Part shown: positions 37,201-45,705 of the stretch, in pieces
How the letters are laid out: every line of letters starts with the position of its first letter
Numbering within the stretch: the stretch's first letter is position 1
Source of the DNA: Flavobacterium sp. JAS
GTDB taxonomy: Bacteria > Bacteroidota > Bacteroidia > Flavobacteriales > Flavobacteriaceae
Direction of reading: 5' to 3'
Length of the DNA: 64,000 nucleotides
Assembly (NCBI RefSeq): GCF_020991455.1
Contig: NZ_JAJMOX010000007.1
Location: forward strand, 186,001 to 250,000
Position numbers and translations under genes: made by a program
The notes under the pieces: model-generated
Told to the model about the DNA's origin: nothing
The model's database searches: none
Seen by the model: only the letters and a program-made list of their open reading frames with translations

Positions 37201-40098
37201 CTTGCTGATGAAATTTTTCCGGATAATGAAGAACTATTTGCTGATTATTTTAAACTTTATTACAGAGACAGTCTTCCTCAAATTGAGCATGCCAAAATCT
37301 CTGATATTGCCAATAGCCCTACAAATGAACTTACCTCAATTATTACTATCAAAGAATACAAAATTCTTAGTAGTGACGAACAAATTAAGATTAACTTAAC
37401 TAACGAGAACAAAAACAGGTTTGTTGGAGGTATTTTAACAGTTGGCGATCTAAACTATGTCATTCAAAGTATTAACGACGTTGTTATTACAGCAGGAAAA
37501 TTTGACTATGCTACTATCGAAGTATTAAAAAAAGAAGTAAGCGACAGCCTTCTTTCAGATGGAGATGCTACAATTGATTCTGAGCAAATTAAGGAAATTA
37601 AAACACCCGTAAACGAATTATGCTCTTTGGTTGAGAATATGTTAACGCCTGCAAACTGGCATCAACCTAGTCCAATTGGTTTTCAGGTTCAGTTGCCAGA
37701 AGCTTTAAAAACGGTTCATAGAGAAATTGTTTTACAAAAAGACAGTCAGGGAAATGACACTTTACAAGTAGAAAAAACACGCGGAATCTGGAACAAAAGA
37801 GTGGTTATTGAAAAGGTTTTGGAAAAAGCCTATCAAGTAGATGAACACGGAAAATATGTATTAGATGCTAATGAAAATGCAATTCCATTACCTGATACAG
37901 AACAAAAACATTTTGGTTTATACAAGCTTACTTTCAAAGGATTAAAATTTGCCCAACATCCGCAATATAATAATAACGGGCAAAATTCGGTTGAATGGAT
38001 GAACGGTAGCGTTCGCTTATTTACTAAAAGCTGTTTTGATGGCGACAACCCTATTCCTGTAAAAACCAGAAAAGAGTTTAAGGTTGTACGTGTAGATAAT
38101 ATAGGGACAGATCAGGATTTAGTATTGACTATTAATGATCCTAACTTTAAAATAAAAGAAGACGCAACCCAAACCATGGATCCTGCTTATGATCATATCC
38201 TTATTAAAGAAAATGAAGCGCATATACCACAAGAGCAGGAAGTAAATTATTATCCAAGTTATAAAGTATATCTTTTTGCTGATCCTGCAAACGGAATTAC
38301 GGCAGCAAACATTCTGCCAAGACCAGGAGAAAATACCCACTATTCCATTTTTGGAATTAGCAGCCATTCTAATTCTCTAAACTATGATTCCAGAATTAGT
38401 GTGCCGAGCCCAATGTATGCGGTTAGAATTGAAAAACCAATTAAACCTGAAGATGTAAAAGGAGCTTTGTATGCTACAAGACCCGATTTCTTTAATAGAT
38501 CAACATACACATTTACAACCCGATATACACGTCGTCCTTACGGCATGCTGCATTACAGGGCAAATGACGATGCATTATTAAATGTTTTATACGAAACAGC
38601 AACAATTAAGACAATTCGTGAAAACCTAAGTAAGCTTGGCGGAAATAATGAAACTTATTTTACCAACAGATGGCAGAATTTCTTAGATTTTGAAGCACTA
38701 GTAGACAAGAACAACGTATTGAATCCTGTTGATTTATTAGGACCTGATCAACAGCCAAATCCGTTGCCTCCAAGAGTACCATTAAACTATACGGAATACC
38801 CAGTTGAGGATGCTGCAGCATTTAAGTACCGTTTTCCTGCTCCTGATAGCGTTTTGTTAATTGCTTCAATAAATGAATTTATTAATTGGCATAATCTATC
38901 AAACCCAACAGCAATACAGGTTCCGAAGCTTCTTAAGCTTAATTCTCTTAATGATGTAATCATTTCGACAAAACATGGAATTGAAAGAAATTTATTAGCC
39001 ATTCATTTTATTGAACAAGCTATTCAGGCAGTTTTTGTACCGCTTACTGAAGTACCAGTGGTTTACGATTATATCAAGGACAATGACTATGTGCCTGTCA
39101 ATAAAAAACAAACGATTAAAGACAAGAATGGGAATATTTTAAAATATCCTAATCCGGATTTGGATATTGCGCCAATGATGAAAATCACAAATGCAACAGA
39201 ATTCAGAACACAATTTACTGATTTTAATCTGGATGGAAATTCACAAAACATTTATTTCTACGGAGTTCGTGAAATGGATATTAAAATGAATTTCAGTGAG
39301 TTTAGTACGTTTTTAGGGCCTGTAAAACTAGTTCCTTCGAATCCGCCGCAAACTCCTGAAATCAAGCGAATCATGCCTATTTTAGAAAATAAGGTTTTAG
39401 GAATCAAACCTTCAATTCAAATAGAATTAAATGCTTATAAACCGGAGTATAACATCAGAAAAATAAATATCTATCGTGCAAAAAATGTGCTTGATGCGCA
39501 ATCGATTAGAACAATGACTCCTGTCAAAGAAATTTTAATTGATCAGAATACTTTATCTAGTGATTTTGAGAGCGTTTGGACCATTTATGATGAATTTGAA
39601 GACCTTGAACAAGTTCCTTTTGGAGATGGCCTTTTCTATAGAATTACTGTATCGAGAGAAATTGAATATGCTGATCCGAGTTCTACAGAACTTAATCCAA
39701 TTGTTAATATTGATTATACGCCATCTCAACCATCAAAAATTACCGCTACAGTGATTGCTGATAATGTTTCACCTGAATCTCCAGTATTACAAGCCACAGG
39801 AGTTCCAACAGGAACCAATGGATCTGTATTGAAACCAGTTGTTTTCAATTGGGAAAAAACAGTTTATAATGGTAAATACCTTCTTTACAAAATGAACAAT
39901 CAAGGAAACTGGGAGAAAATTCATGAAATCGTCTCTAACGAAAGTATTGTAATTCTGCCTTTGGCTAATGTTCCTTCATACACTGATGAATTAGTGATTA
40001 AGACTGTTGATGATAAGAGAATTTACCATCACTTCAAAGTCCTTTCGGTGAACTCTTCAGGTATGTTCAGTAGTGAGGAAAAAATCCTAACCCTTTAA
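34243..40098 (+). CDS. Giant 1951-aa protein with N-terminal VWA domain
   Basis: Residues about 14-220 form a von Willebrand factor A domain with an intact metal site VDESGSIN (Asp23, Ser25, Ser27) and IVIVTDGLQ later. VWA domains bind protein partners through a metal ion. The rest is long, beta-rich and not recognised, with STKGIHLRWILAGELG near residue 360 and a probable fibronectin-like C-terminus (PEIKRIMPIL... KINIYRAKNVLD). There is no signal peptide or sorting signal, unlike ordinary exported VWA adhesins. It follows the 2450-aa gene by 12 bases, so the two are probably made in equal amounts and may form one complex. Confidence 0.72.
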   Translation: MSSINLQESQLSGCETYVAIVVDESGSINGNEAQQIRDGLTSFINSQAQSKITLSLIGMSDNDDTLRSDNVIQKRISSNQTEFLTWINSFGSGRASKQSDHWASGLKAVNNLSVIPDVIVIVTDGLQVNNADALKTLYGDLNLKSQIFVYGVTSTVNNASELVTPLTSFLGKAPVLKSGGISILDSDYIRVPDFSTLGSELNQLNADLSGKQIGCVSNVSIIQNKLVYPVLRRGLAVHKPAGTLVLKNKSRVALTLPAGTRIHNASNINGLVFKLESAVTIAGSSQLEVNIRVDGTPLSTGNFPALLVIAKVTNPLGLSINFNVTKELYTVVIDPAKTALQSTSLQIAAAGSKGLDSTKGIHLRWILAGELGANHLPKGDLFTGTNSNFNKSDDFVKVYRAAYTKVAHKLDLTKKPQSVDSRHALWVYKPAPKRSIYVYFKNKAKYLITRASIDPMLNPSGFIQAYGNEIIEIENKSELFFAAELKFSSANNSGIVKLETLSVAENTIAASKRLSNRKTYSSTQVNTIRVVAENGRIIRFKASNCLLSEINFEFYSDFILNANENGIWDLKGKYALTTDDNKAFEQLEPKLNAVHGKWLKFNDGEYVNVNNYKDKWKRTTADDDKNIKEVVQSYLTLSLDDTNPTALETIKFNDNVPVNEPKEGEVAEFAENSTQISNLDLLNIAANDYHIARMLGLGCIDIDETVLSGEYIYLTEYVTLKNLEGGSTPKEVQHLSMSIPTSVNTERLPLPVQLSKFSPGLNAGSDEDEQTAKITDPDGYSFDGKKRYVSLFMNDITDYDVNTSFFSSTLEYDGSTFTFPIYAGVDYKFKGDLNWQKPELACDTAYSNVTAALTPASYEPAPIIIPESGKSFLNVRQEKTGPNTYVYQGYGINIFSRATSGSQLEISSDIKPKNTLLSPTGINALLITKENPLMFTSMSEQIKFDALSKDQSVVDKTYIRLLFDYYSVQESLNYAIPDGMSTSNALLADEIFPDNEELFADYFKLYYRDSLPQIEHAKISDIANSPTNELTSIITIKEYKILSSDEQIKINLTNENKNRFVGGILTVGDLNYVIQSINDVVITAGKFDYATIEVLKKEVSDSLLSDGDATIDSEQIKEIKTPVNELCSLVENMLTPANWHQPSPIGFQVQLPEALKTVHREIVLQKDSQGNDTLQVEKTRGIWNKRVVIEKVLEKAYQVDEHGKYVLDANENAIPLPDTEQKHFGLYKLTFKGLKFAQHPQYNNNGQNSVEWMNGSVRLFTKSCFDGDNPIPVKTRKEFKVVRVDNIGTDQDLVLTINDPNFKIKEDATQTMDPAYDHILIKENEAHIPQEQEVNYYPSYKVYLFADPANGITAANILPRPGENTHYSIFGISSHSNSLNYDSRISVPSPMYAVRIEKPIKPEDVKGALYATRPDFFNRSTYTFTTRYTRRPYGMLHYRANDDALLNVLYETATIKTIRENLSKLGGNNETYFTNRWQNFLDFEALVDKNNVLNPVDLLGPDQQPNPLPPRVPLNYTEYPVEDAAAFKYRFPAPDSVLLIASINEFINWHNLSNPTAIQVPKLLKLNSLNDVIISTKHGIERNLLAIHFIEQAIQAVFVPLTEVPVVYDYIKDNDYVPVNKKQTIKDKNGNILKYPNPDLDIAPMMKITNATEFRTQFTDFNLDGNSQNIYFYGVREMDIKMNFSEFSTFLGPVKLVPSNPPQTPEIKRIMPILENKVLGIKPSIQIELNAYKPEYNIRKINIYRAKNVLDAQSIRTMTPVKEILIDQNTLSSDFESVWTIYDEFEDLEQVPFGDGLFYRITVSREIEYADPSSTELNPIVNIDYTPSQPSKITATVIADNVSPESPVLQATGVPTGTNGSVLKPVVFNWEKTVYNGKYLLYKMNNQGNWEKIHEIVSNESIVILPLANVPSYTDELVIKTVDDKRIYHHFKVLSVNSSGMFSSEEKILTL

Positions 40099-40107
40099 AT
40101 TTTAAAT

Positions 40108-40137
40108 GAATCCCAACGATAGTATTCGTTGGGATTC
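40108..40137 (+). terminator. 12-bp perfect hairpin ahead of the first fibre gene
   Basis: GAATCCCAACGA (40108-40119) and TCGTTGGGATTC (40126-40137) pair fully around TAGTAT. It has no T-run after it, so it is more likely an attenuator, processing site or mRNA stabiliser between the giant genes and the fibre genes than a full terminator. Confidence 0.5.
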
Positions 40138-40191
40138 AAAATCAAGTCAATCAAATAAATATTTACAGAAAGAAAATAAATTTAAAATAAC

Positions 40192-42144
40192 ATGGCAACA
40201 GACAGAACTAACATTGGCTACAAATTCGAAACCGGAGACATTCCATCACAGAGCGACTTCAGAGAAATTTTTGACAGTTTCGTTCATAAAGACGAAGACA
40301 AAGCCGACTTTCAAATGGTTGAAGGTGGTATTGATAATGACCATTATGTAACTCCGGCACTTTTGTATACCGGTTTGAGGAATATTGGTATCGTTACAGG
40401 TAATTGCTATATGCCTCACAAAGAAAATTTCGAGGATTCACTTAATCGTACTACCATATTATTAGAAAAATTGCCTATTCGATACAGCGTTAAAGTATTT
40501 AAAAACGGACAATTGTTGCAAGAAGGACAAGAAGGACAATCAATACAAGAATATGATTATATTGTAAATTACGACACCGCAGTAATTACATTTTCAGGTG
40601 AGGTAACCAACAGAAATTTAGAGGTAAATTACTGGTACAAAAATTTAGGAGCGAGTCCTGGAGGCGAATCAGGGGAGCCTATCGACTTCACAAGTTTTTT
40701 ACATACTTCAGGAAATGAAACCAAAAACGGTTTATTAACTTTTAATAACACAACAGCTAACTCAACTAGTGGCATTATATTAAAAAACAGTGGTGCCGCA
40801 GCAGGCGCAACTTCACTTGATGTTACTAATAGTGGCGCAGGAAGTGGAATTTCATTGCAAAACTCATCAACGGGTACAGGAGTTAAAGTATCAAATTCCG
40901 GAGCTGGAGCTGCAGTAAATATTAACTCAGCAACAGGATCAACTGGAGATATTTTGCAAGTAGCTAAAAATAATGTTGTACAAACAAAAATTGATAGTGA
41001 GGGTAATATAACTGCTCCTAAATTTGTTACTGCCGGTGGACTAAGATCACAATTTATTAAAGGAGATGGTTTTCCTGATCCTACAGTTTACGCTGAAGAT
41101 ACAAAAGTGATCCATACAGAAGGAAATGAATCAAAAGACGGATCTTTAACCTTAACGCATAATAGTGGTCTTGCAGAAGATGTTTTAACCATTGTTAAAA
41201 ATAATAGTGCTAACTGTTTAAAACTAGTACAAAACTCAAGTTCCAGCGCTACGACTTCTACTTTTGACACCTCTACTGCCAATAATAACAGAAAAGCAAT
41301 CAGTGTTAAAAAAATAGGAATAGAAAAAGCATTTATTACACACGACGGAAATGTAACTGCAACCTCTTTTACTTCATTTACTGCAAAAGCCGATATTACT
41401 GATGGATATTTATCTTTAGGTGATTCTGCTACTCCAGCTGCATTGCAAGGTTATGCTAAAATATATGCCAAAACAAGCGGTACTACCGATATGTATGTAA
41501 TGGGTAGTGATGGTGTTGAGAAAAAAATTGGTGGTGTTGTTGATTTATCGGGTAAAGAAAATACTATTGCTCCGGGAACAAATTCACAATATTACAGAGG
41601 AGATAAATCTTGGCAAACTCTTGATAAAACAGCCATTGGACTTAGCAATGTTGATAATACCAGTGATTTGAATAAACCAGTTTCTATAGCTACGCAAACG
41701 GCTTTGAATTTAAAGGCAACTCTAGCTTCACCACCTTTAACAGGAACACCAACCGCTCCTACAGCTTCAGTTGGAACCAATACAACACAAATTGCGACTA
41801 CGGCATTTGTTGCTGCCGCAACGGTAACAGAACCAACCCAAATTACCATTACTACAACAGTAAGCATTACAACTGATACTCTTGACGCAAATAGTAAAAA
41901 ACAACTTGGTAAAAACGTAATCCTTAATAATGGGGCAAGTGTAATAAATATTACTGTAAATGGCGGTGCTGATTTTTGCGCCTCTTACTTAAAACATGGT
42001 ACCGGAGCAATAACTTTTGTACAAGCGGCAGGTAGAACATTAGTACAAGTTAATGCAACGGCTATATTAAACGGAGCAGTTGGAAGCACCGCTACAATTT
42101 CGAGTATTGGTACTACAGATTATTTAAGAATTTCAAACGTATAA
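40192..42144 (+). CDS. Tail-fibre-like repeat protein (650 aa)
   Basis: The N-terminus (NIGYKFETGDIPSQSDFREI) resembles the attachment part of Bacteroidota phage fibre proteins. Then come many Gly/Ser/Asn-rich turns (SGIILKNSGAAAGATSLDV, NSSTGTGVKVSNSGAG) of a beta-solenoid shaft. One copy of the module PTAPTASVGTNTTQIATTAF lies near residue 525, followed by a C-terminal domain (LDANSKKQLGKNVILNNGAS) related to the end of the 154-aa protein at 49507. No signal peptide. Two bases separate it from the DUF285 gene. Likely an adhesive fibre. Confidence 0.7.
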   Translation: MATDRTNIGYKFETGDIPSQSDFREIFDSFVHKDEDKADFQMVEGGIDNDHYVTPALLYTGLRNIGIVTGNCYMPHKENFEDSLNRTTILLEKLPIRYSVKVFKNGQLLQEGQEGQSIQEYDYIVNYDTAVITFSGEVTNRNLEVNYWYKNLGASPGGESGEPIDFTSFLHTSGNETKNGLLTFNNTTANSTSGIILKNSGAAAGATSLDVTNSGAGSGISLQNSSTGTGVKVSNSGAGAAVNINSATGSTGDILQVAKNNVVQTKIDSEGNITAPKFVTAGGLRSQFIKGDGFPDPTVYAEDTKVIHTEGNESKDGSLTLTHNSGLAEDVLTIVKNNSANCLKLVQNSSSSATTSTFDTSTANNNRKAISVKKIGIEKAFITHDGNVTATSFTSFTAKADITDGYLSLGDSATPAALQGYAKIYAKTSGTTDMYVMGSDGVEKKIGGVVDLSGKENTIAPGTNSQYYRGDKSWQTLDKTAIGLSNVDNTSDLNKPVSIATQTALNLKATLASPPLTGTPTAPTASVGTNTTQIATTAFVAAATVTEPTQITITTTVSITTDTLDANSKKQLGKNVILNNGASVINITVNGGADFCASYLKHGTGAITFVQAAGRTLVQVNATAILNGAVGSTATISSIGTTDYLRISNV

Positions 42145-42146
42145 TT

Positions 42147-44096
42147 ATGAATCCATCATTATTTTATGAATATGGGGTAAGGAGCATTCCTCCTCTTCCA
42201 TTTATTTCTACTTGGAAAACTGATAACGTCTCTACAGGATCTAGTACCGCATCACAAGTAAAACTGCCTTTAATTAGTACTGGTGCTTATGCTTTTAATA
42301 TAGATTGGGGTGATGGCTTATCAAATTATATAACTTCGTATAATCAAGTTGAAACTCTGCATACATATACTACTTCTGGCACTTACACTATTACTATTAC
42401 AGGAATTTGCAAAGGATGGAGTTTTGCTAACACAGGAGACAGATTAAAAATAATATCTATAAGTTTTTGGGGAGGATTAAAGCTTGGAACTAATGAAGGA
42501 AATTACTTTAATGGATGTGCTAATTTAAACTTATCAACTGTTAATGATATTTTAGATTTAACAAGCACCACATCATTGGCAAGCTGTTTCGCAAACTGTA
42601 CAACATTAACGACTGTTGGAAAAATGAATGATTGGAACACATCATTAGTAACTAATATGTCAAGTATGTTTTTGAATGGTACAAACTTCAATCAAAATAT
42701 TGAAAACTGGAATGTTAGTAAAGTTGTAAATTTTTCTTCGATGTTTTCATCAGCTATTGCATTTAATCAACCTTTAAACAATTGGAACACATCTTCTGCT
42801 ACAAATATGACTTTTATGTTTAATGCAGCTACAACATTCAATCAATCAATAAGTAGCTGGAACACATCAAATGTTACTAATATGACACAGATGTTTACCT
42901 CTGCTAAAAACTTTAATCAAAATATTGGTAATTGGAATGTCAGTAAAGTAATTAGTTTTATAAATATATTTTCTCAAACATTATTTGACAATGGTGGTAG
43001 TCCAGATATTAATAACTGGGTATTAAATACAAGTGCAGCCATTAATATGAGTGGTATGTTTACAGGAGCAACAAAATTCAATCAACCTTTAAACAATTGG
43101 AATACATCATTTGCCACAAATATGAGTTATATGTTCTATCAGGCTACAGCATTCAATCAGCCATTGAATAACTGGGATGTTAGTAAAGTTGTAAATATGG
43201 GGGGAATGTTTAGATCCACTGACGTATTTCAGCAATCTCTAAACAGCTGGAACACATCAAGTGTTAAAGACATGTCGTATATGTTTTGGGCTGCGCCATA
43301 CAATCAACCCTTAAACAACTGGAATACGTCTGCCGTAACTAATATGAGTTTTATGTTCTATTCAACTACTGCATTCAATCAGCCTATAAATAATTGGGAC
43401 ACATCAGCTGTCACAAACATGAATTCCATGTTTAACGGAGCTACAAATTTTAATCAAAATATAGGTGCTTGGAATGTTAGTAAAGTTACAAATTTAGTTG
43501 GATTGTTTTTAGGGGCATCTGCATTCAATAATGGTGAGAGTCCTGATATAAACAATTGGATAATAAATACTAGTGTTCCTATGAGTATGAATTATATGTT
43601 TGCAGGAACACCATTCAACCAGCCTTTAAACAACTGGAATACATCAAGCGTTACAGATATGAGTAGCATGTTTGAATTATCTACAGCATTCAATCAGCCT
43701 TTAAACAACTGGGATGTTAGTAAGGTTACAAATATGTATGATTTGTTCTTTTTTGCTTCAGCATTTAATCAGCCATTAAACAATTGGAACACATCATCTG
43801 TTACAAATATGTCAAGAATGTTCCTTTCGGCTACAAATTTCAATCAAAATATTGGTAATTGGAATGTATCAAATGTTACAAATTTTTCTAGCTTCATGCA
43901 AGGAAAAACTTCTTCAACATTTTCTTCTGCAAACTTAGATGCTATTTATAATGGCTGGAGTTCAAGAGTAATTAAACCATCAATTAGTATCGATTTTGGT
44001 TCTGCAAAATATACTACTGCAAGTTCAACTGCCAGAGCAATTCTTACTGGGACGCCAAACAATTGGCAAATCACTGATGGTGGAATAACTCCATAA
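42147..44096 (+). CDS. DUF285 (BspA-like) repeat protein with PKD-like N-terminus
   Basis: A PKD-like domain occupies roughly residues 15-90 (FNIDWGDGLSN, HTYTTSGTYTITITG). From about residue 150 about 17 repeats of 23-24 residues follow, pattern NWNTSxVTNMSxMFxxAxxFNQPLN, the DUF285/Mycoplasma-lipoprotein type of leucine-rich-like solenoid. Alternating NWNTS and NWDVSKV units give an almost regular two-unit rhythm. Such repeats often bind surface or host ligands. No signal peptide and coupling to the fibre gene suggest it is a fibre partner or tip. Repeats are similar at DNA level, so copy number could change by recombination. Confidence 0.82.
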   Translation: MNPSLFYEYGVRSIPPLPFISTWKTDNVSTGSSTASQVKLPLISTGAYAFNIDWGDGLSNYITSYNQVETLHTYTTSGTYTITITGICKGWSFANTGDRLKIISISFWGGLKLGTNEGNYFNGCANLNLSTVNDILDLTSTTSLASCFANCTTLTTVGKMNDWNTSLVTNMSSMFLNGTNFNQNIENWNVSKVVNFSSMFSSAIAFNQPLNNWNTSSATNMTFMFNAATTFNQSISSWNTSNVTNMTQMFTSAKNFNQNIGNWNVSKVISFINIFSQTLFDNGGSPDINNWVLNTSAAINMSGMFTGATKFNQPLNNWNTSFATNMSYMFYQATAFNQPLNNWDVSKVVNMGGMFRSTDVFQQSLNSWNTSSVKDMSYMFWAAPYNQPLNNWNTSAVTNMSFMFYSTTAFNQPINNWDTSAVTNMNSMFNGATNFNQNIGAWNVSKVTNLVGLFLGASAFNNGESPDINNWIINTSVPMSMNYMFAGTPFNQPLNNWNTSSVTDMSSMFELSTAFNQPLNNWDVSKVTNMYDLFFFASAFNQPLNNWNTSSVTNMSRMFLSATNFNQNIGNWNVSNVTNFSSFMQGKTSSTFSSANLDAIYNGWSSRVIKPSISIDFGSAKYTTASSTARAILTGTPNNWQITDGGITP

Positions 44097-44145
44097 TAAT
44101 CCCTAAAAAAAATTAAAATTCAAAAACACATTAAAATAATAAAAA

Positions 44146-44415
44146 ATGAAAACGCAAGAAATCAAAAAAGAAGAAGTAAAAGCAATCAATGCAGAACAAT
44201 TAAAGAAGTTACAAGATTTTAATGCCTTCATGGATAAAGCCAGATTATCATTGGGAGAATTGTCGATTCAATATGAATTTCAGAAAGCTGATATTTTGAG
44301 TCAGATTGCTGTTCAGCAGCAAAACTTCAATGAACTGGAAAAAGCAATCAAAGAGGAGCACGGAGATATTCGCGTAAACATTGAAACAGGCGAAATCGTA
44401 AAAAAAGAAGAATAA
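44146..44415 (+). CDS. Small coiled-coil protein (89 aa)
   Basis: An 89-residue charged, fully helical protein (EEVKAINAEQLKKLQDFNAF, then QIAVQQQNFNELEKAIKEEH), probably a coiled coil. No signal peptide. It is followed by a small membrane protein; the pair looks like the small accessory genes found among phage tail and lysis genes. Function is unknown. Confidence 0.65.
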   Translation: MKTQEIKKEEVKAINAEQLKKLQDFNAFMDKARLSLGELSIQYEFQKADILSQIAVQQQNFNELEKAIKEEHGDIRVNIETGEIVKKEE

Positions 44416-44473
44416 TAAATTCTCGAAAACAATTTTAGAACAGTTATTAGGAACCACAAATTTATCAGCCTAT

Positions 44474-44764
44474 TTGGCGTGGTTCCTATTAACCTTTATC
44501 GGGGCATTTACAGCTATTGTAATTCGTGCAAAAATCAAGCACAAATACAGTGACAACACTCCCTATCGCTGGTCCTGGTCTTTCCTGTTTCAGGACAATT
44601 TACTTAATTTAACTATTGGCTTTTTTATCGCTTTAACTTTTTTTAGATTCTTAAATCTGGTCTTAAAAATAGAACCAAGTATATGGCTTGCCTTATCGAT
44701 TGGTTTTATAAGTAATAAACTAGCATTGCTCTTTGTAAAATTCAGTTTTACAGCAAGAAAATAA
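44474..44764 (+). CDS. Small membrane protein without an ATG start (96 aa as read)
   Basis: The frame is open from 44402 but contains no ATG; TTG at 44474 gives 96 residues, while the coding look begins earlier (residues ILEQLLGTTNLSAYL before that TTG), suggesting an unusual start such as ATT 44432. Three membrane segments are visible (WFLLTFIGAFTAIVI, NLTIGFFIALTFFRFL, IWLALSIGFISNKLALLFV). It may be a holin-like or anchoring protein. Start is uncertain; translation may be coupled to the preceding gene. Confidence 0.5.
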   Translation: MAWFLLTFIGAFTAIVIRAKIKHKYSDNTPYRWSWSFLFQDNLLNLTIGFFIALTFFRFLNLVLKIEPSIWLALSIGFISNKLALLFVKFSFTARK

Positions 44765-44896
44765 ATTAATAGTACTACAGGTGAAATCAAAAAATCGGAT
44801 AAAAACGACAAAGATTTTACCTCATCAAACTTAGTTGTTTGCTTAAAGCAATCCTTCTCTAAGTTGAGACAAATTATAATCAATTATAAACAAAGT

Positions 44897-45694
44897 ATGG
44901 AATATTACAATATAGCCAAGTCATTGACTGTGGCGAAAAATGATTGCGCTGCCGGAGTCATGGGAACTTCCGTCACCCTTAATGCCAATGCAAATCAGTT
45001 TGTATCGAATGAAAGTGTCGCAGATGCAAATGCAAAAGCAGATGCATGGCTCTCTGCAAACGTACAGGCCTATGCAAACAATATGGGTTCCTGCAGAGTT
45101 ACAGCCTGGAGAGGAATAAACCCTTCTTGTGTGGTTGAGCCAACAACTGAATTATCGCCTTTTAATTATATGGTTATTAGATACAGATGGGCACTGGGAG
45201 CCGGAGAAGATTTTGACACTTATACCGGAATTATAAATTCAGGAACTGCTCTGGACAATAAATGGATGGGATGGAATCATGGGTTTAACAATGAAATTCC
45301 TAAAGATGCTATAGCCGAGAACTCCTATGTTATGTGGGCTGGTGACAATACACAAGCTAATGGTGTAGAAAGCTGCCTTGTAAATTTTAGTAAAATAACA
45401 GCAGATTATCCTGCTCTAAATACAGTTCAGGTAAGAATGGCCGGTTCATGGTATAGAAAATTAGGCACCGGAAATATTGATGTAGAAATAATAACTTATC
45501 GCGGTGGTAGAATGGAAAAATCCGGATATGATATGATTAATATTGACGGGATTCTGGTGGATCAAAAGAATTTCTCTAAAAGAGTACCAGTTCAAGGTAC
45601 CAATTTATATAAAAACATTGAATCTGTAACTAACCTGGGATATATAACCTACATCAAAGATTCGGGTACAGGAAAAATCGTAATTAATTACTAA
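44897..45694 (+). CDS. DUF5977-domain protein (265 aa)
   Basis: I start at ATG 44897 (MEYYNIAKSLTVAKNDC) because the domain begins there; an in-frame ATG at 44864 would add 11 residues. Residues 1-65 match the DUF5977 pattern (KNDCAAG...GTSVTL...ADANAKADAWL...YANNMGSC). The rest (SPFNYMVIRYRWALGAGEDF...) is an unrecognised beta-rich domain. The next gene also carries DUF5977, next to a Hint domain. These two proteins probably act together; no signal peptide. Confidence 0.65.
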   Translation: MEYYNIAKSLTVAKNDCAAGVMGTSVTLNANANQFVSNESVADANAKADAWLSANVQAYANNMGSCRVTAWRGINPSCVVEPTTELSPFNYMVIRYRWALGAGEDFDTYTGIINSGTALDNKWMGWNHGFNNEIPKDAIAENSYVMWAGDNTQANGVESCLVNFSKITADYPALNTVQVRMAGSWYRKLGTGNIDVEIITYRGGRMEKSGYDMINIDGILVDQKNFSKRVPVQGTNLYKNIESVTNLGYITYIKDSGTGKIVINY

Positions 45695-45705
45695 AAAATT
45701 AAAAT

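Noticed and set aside
40106-40351. 81-codon open frame before the 650-aa fibre
   Set aside because: It starts in a hairpin and overlaps the well-supported fibre start; shadow of the fibre frame.
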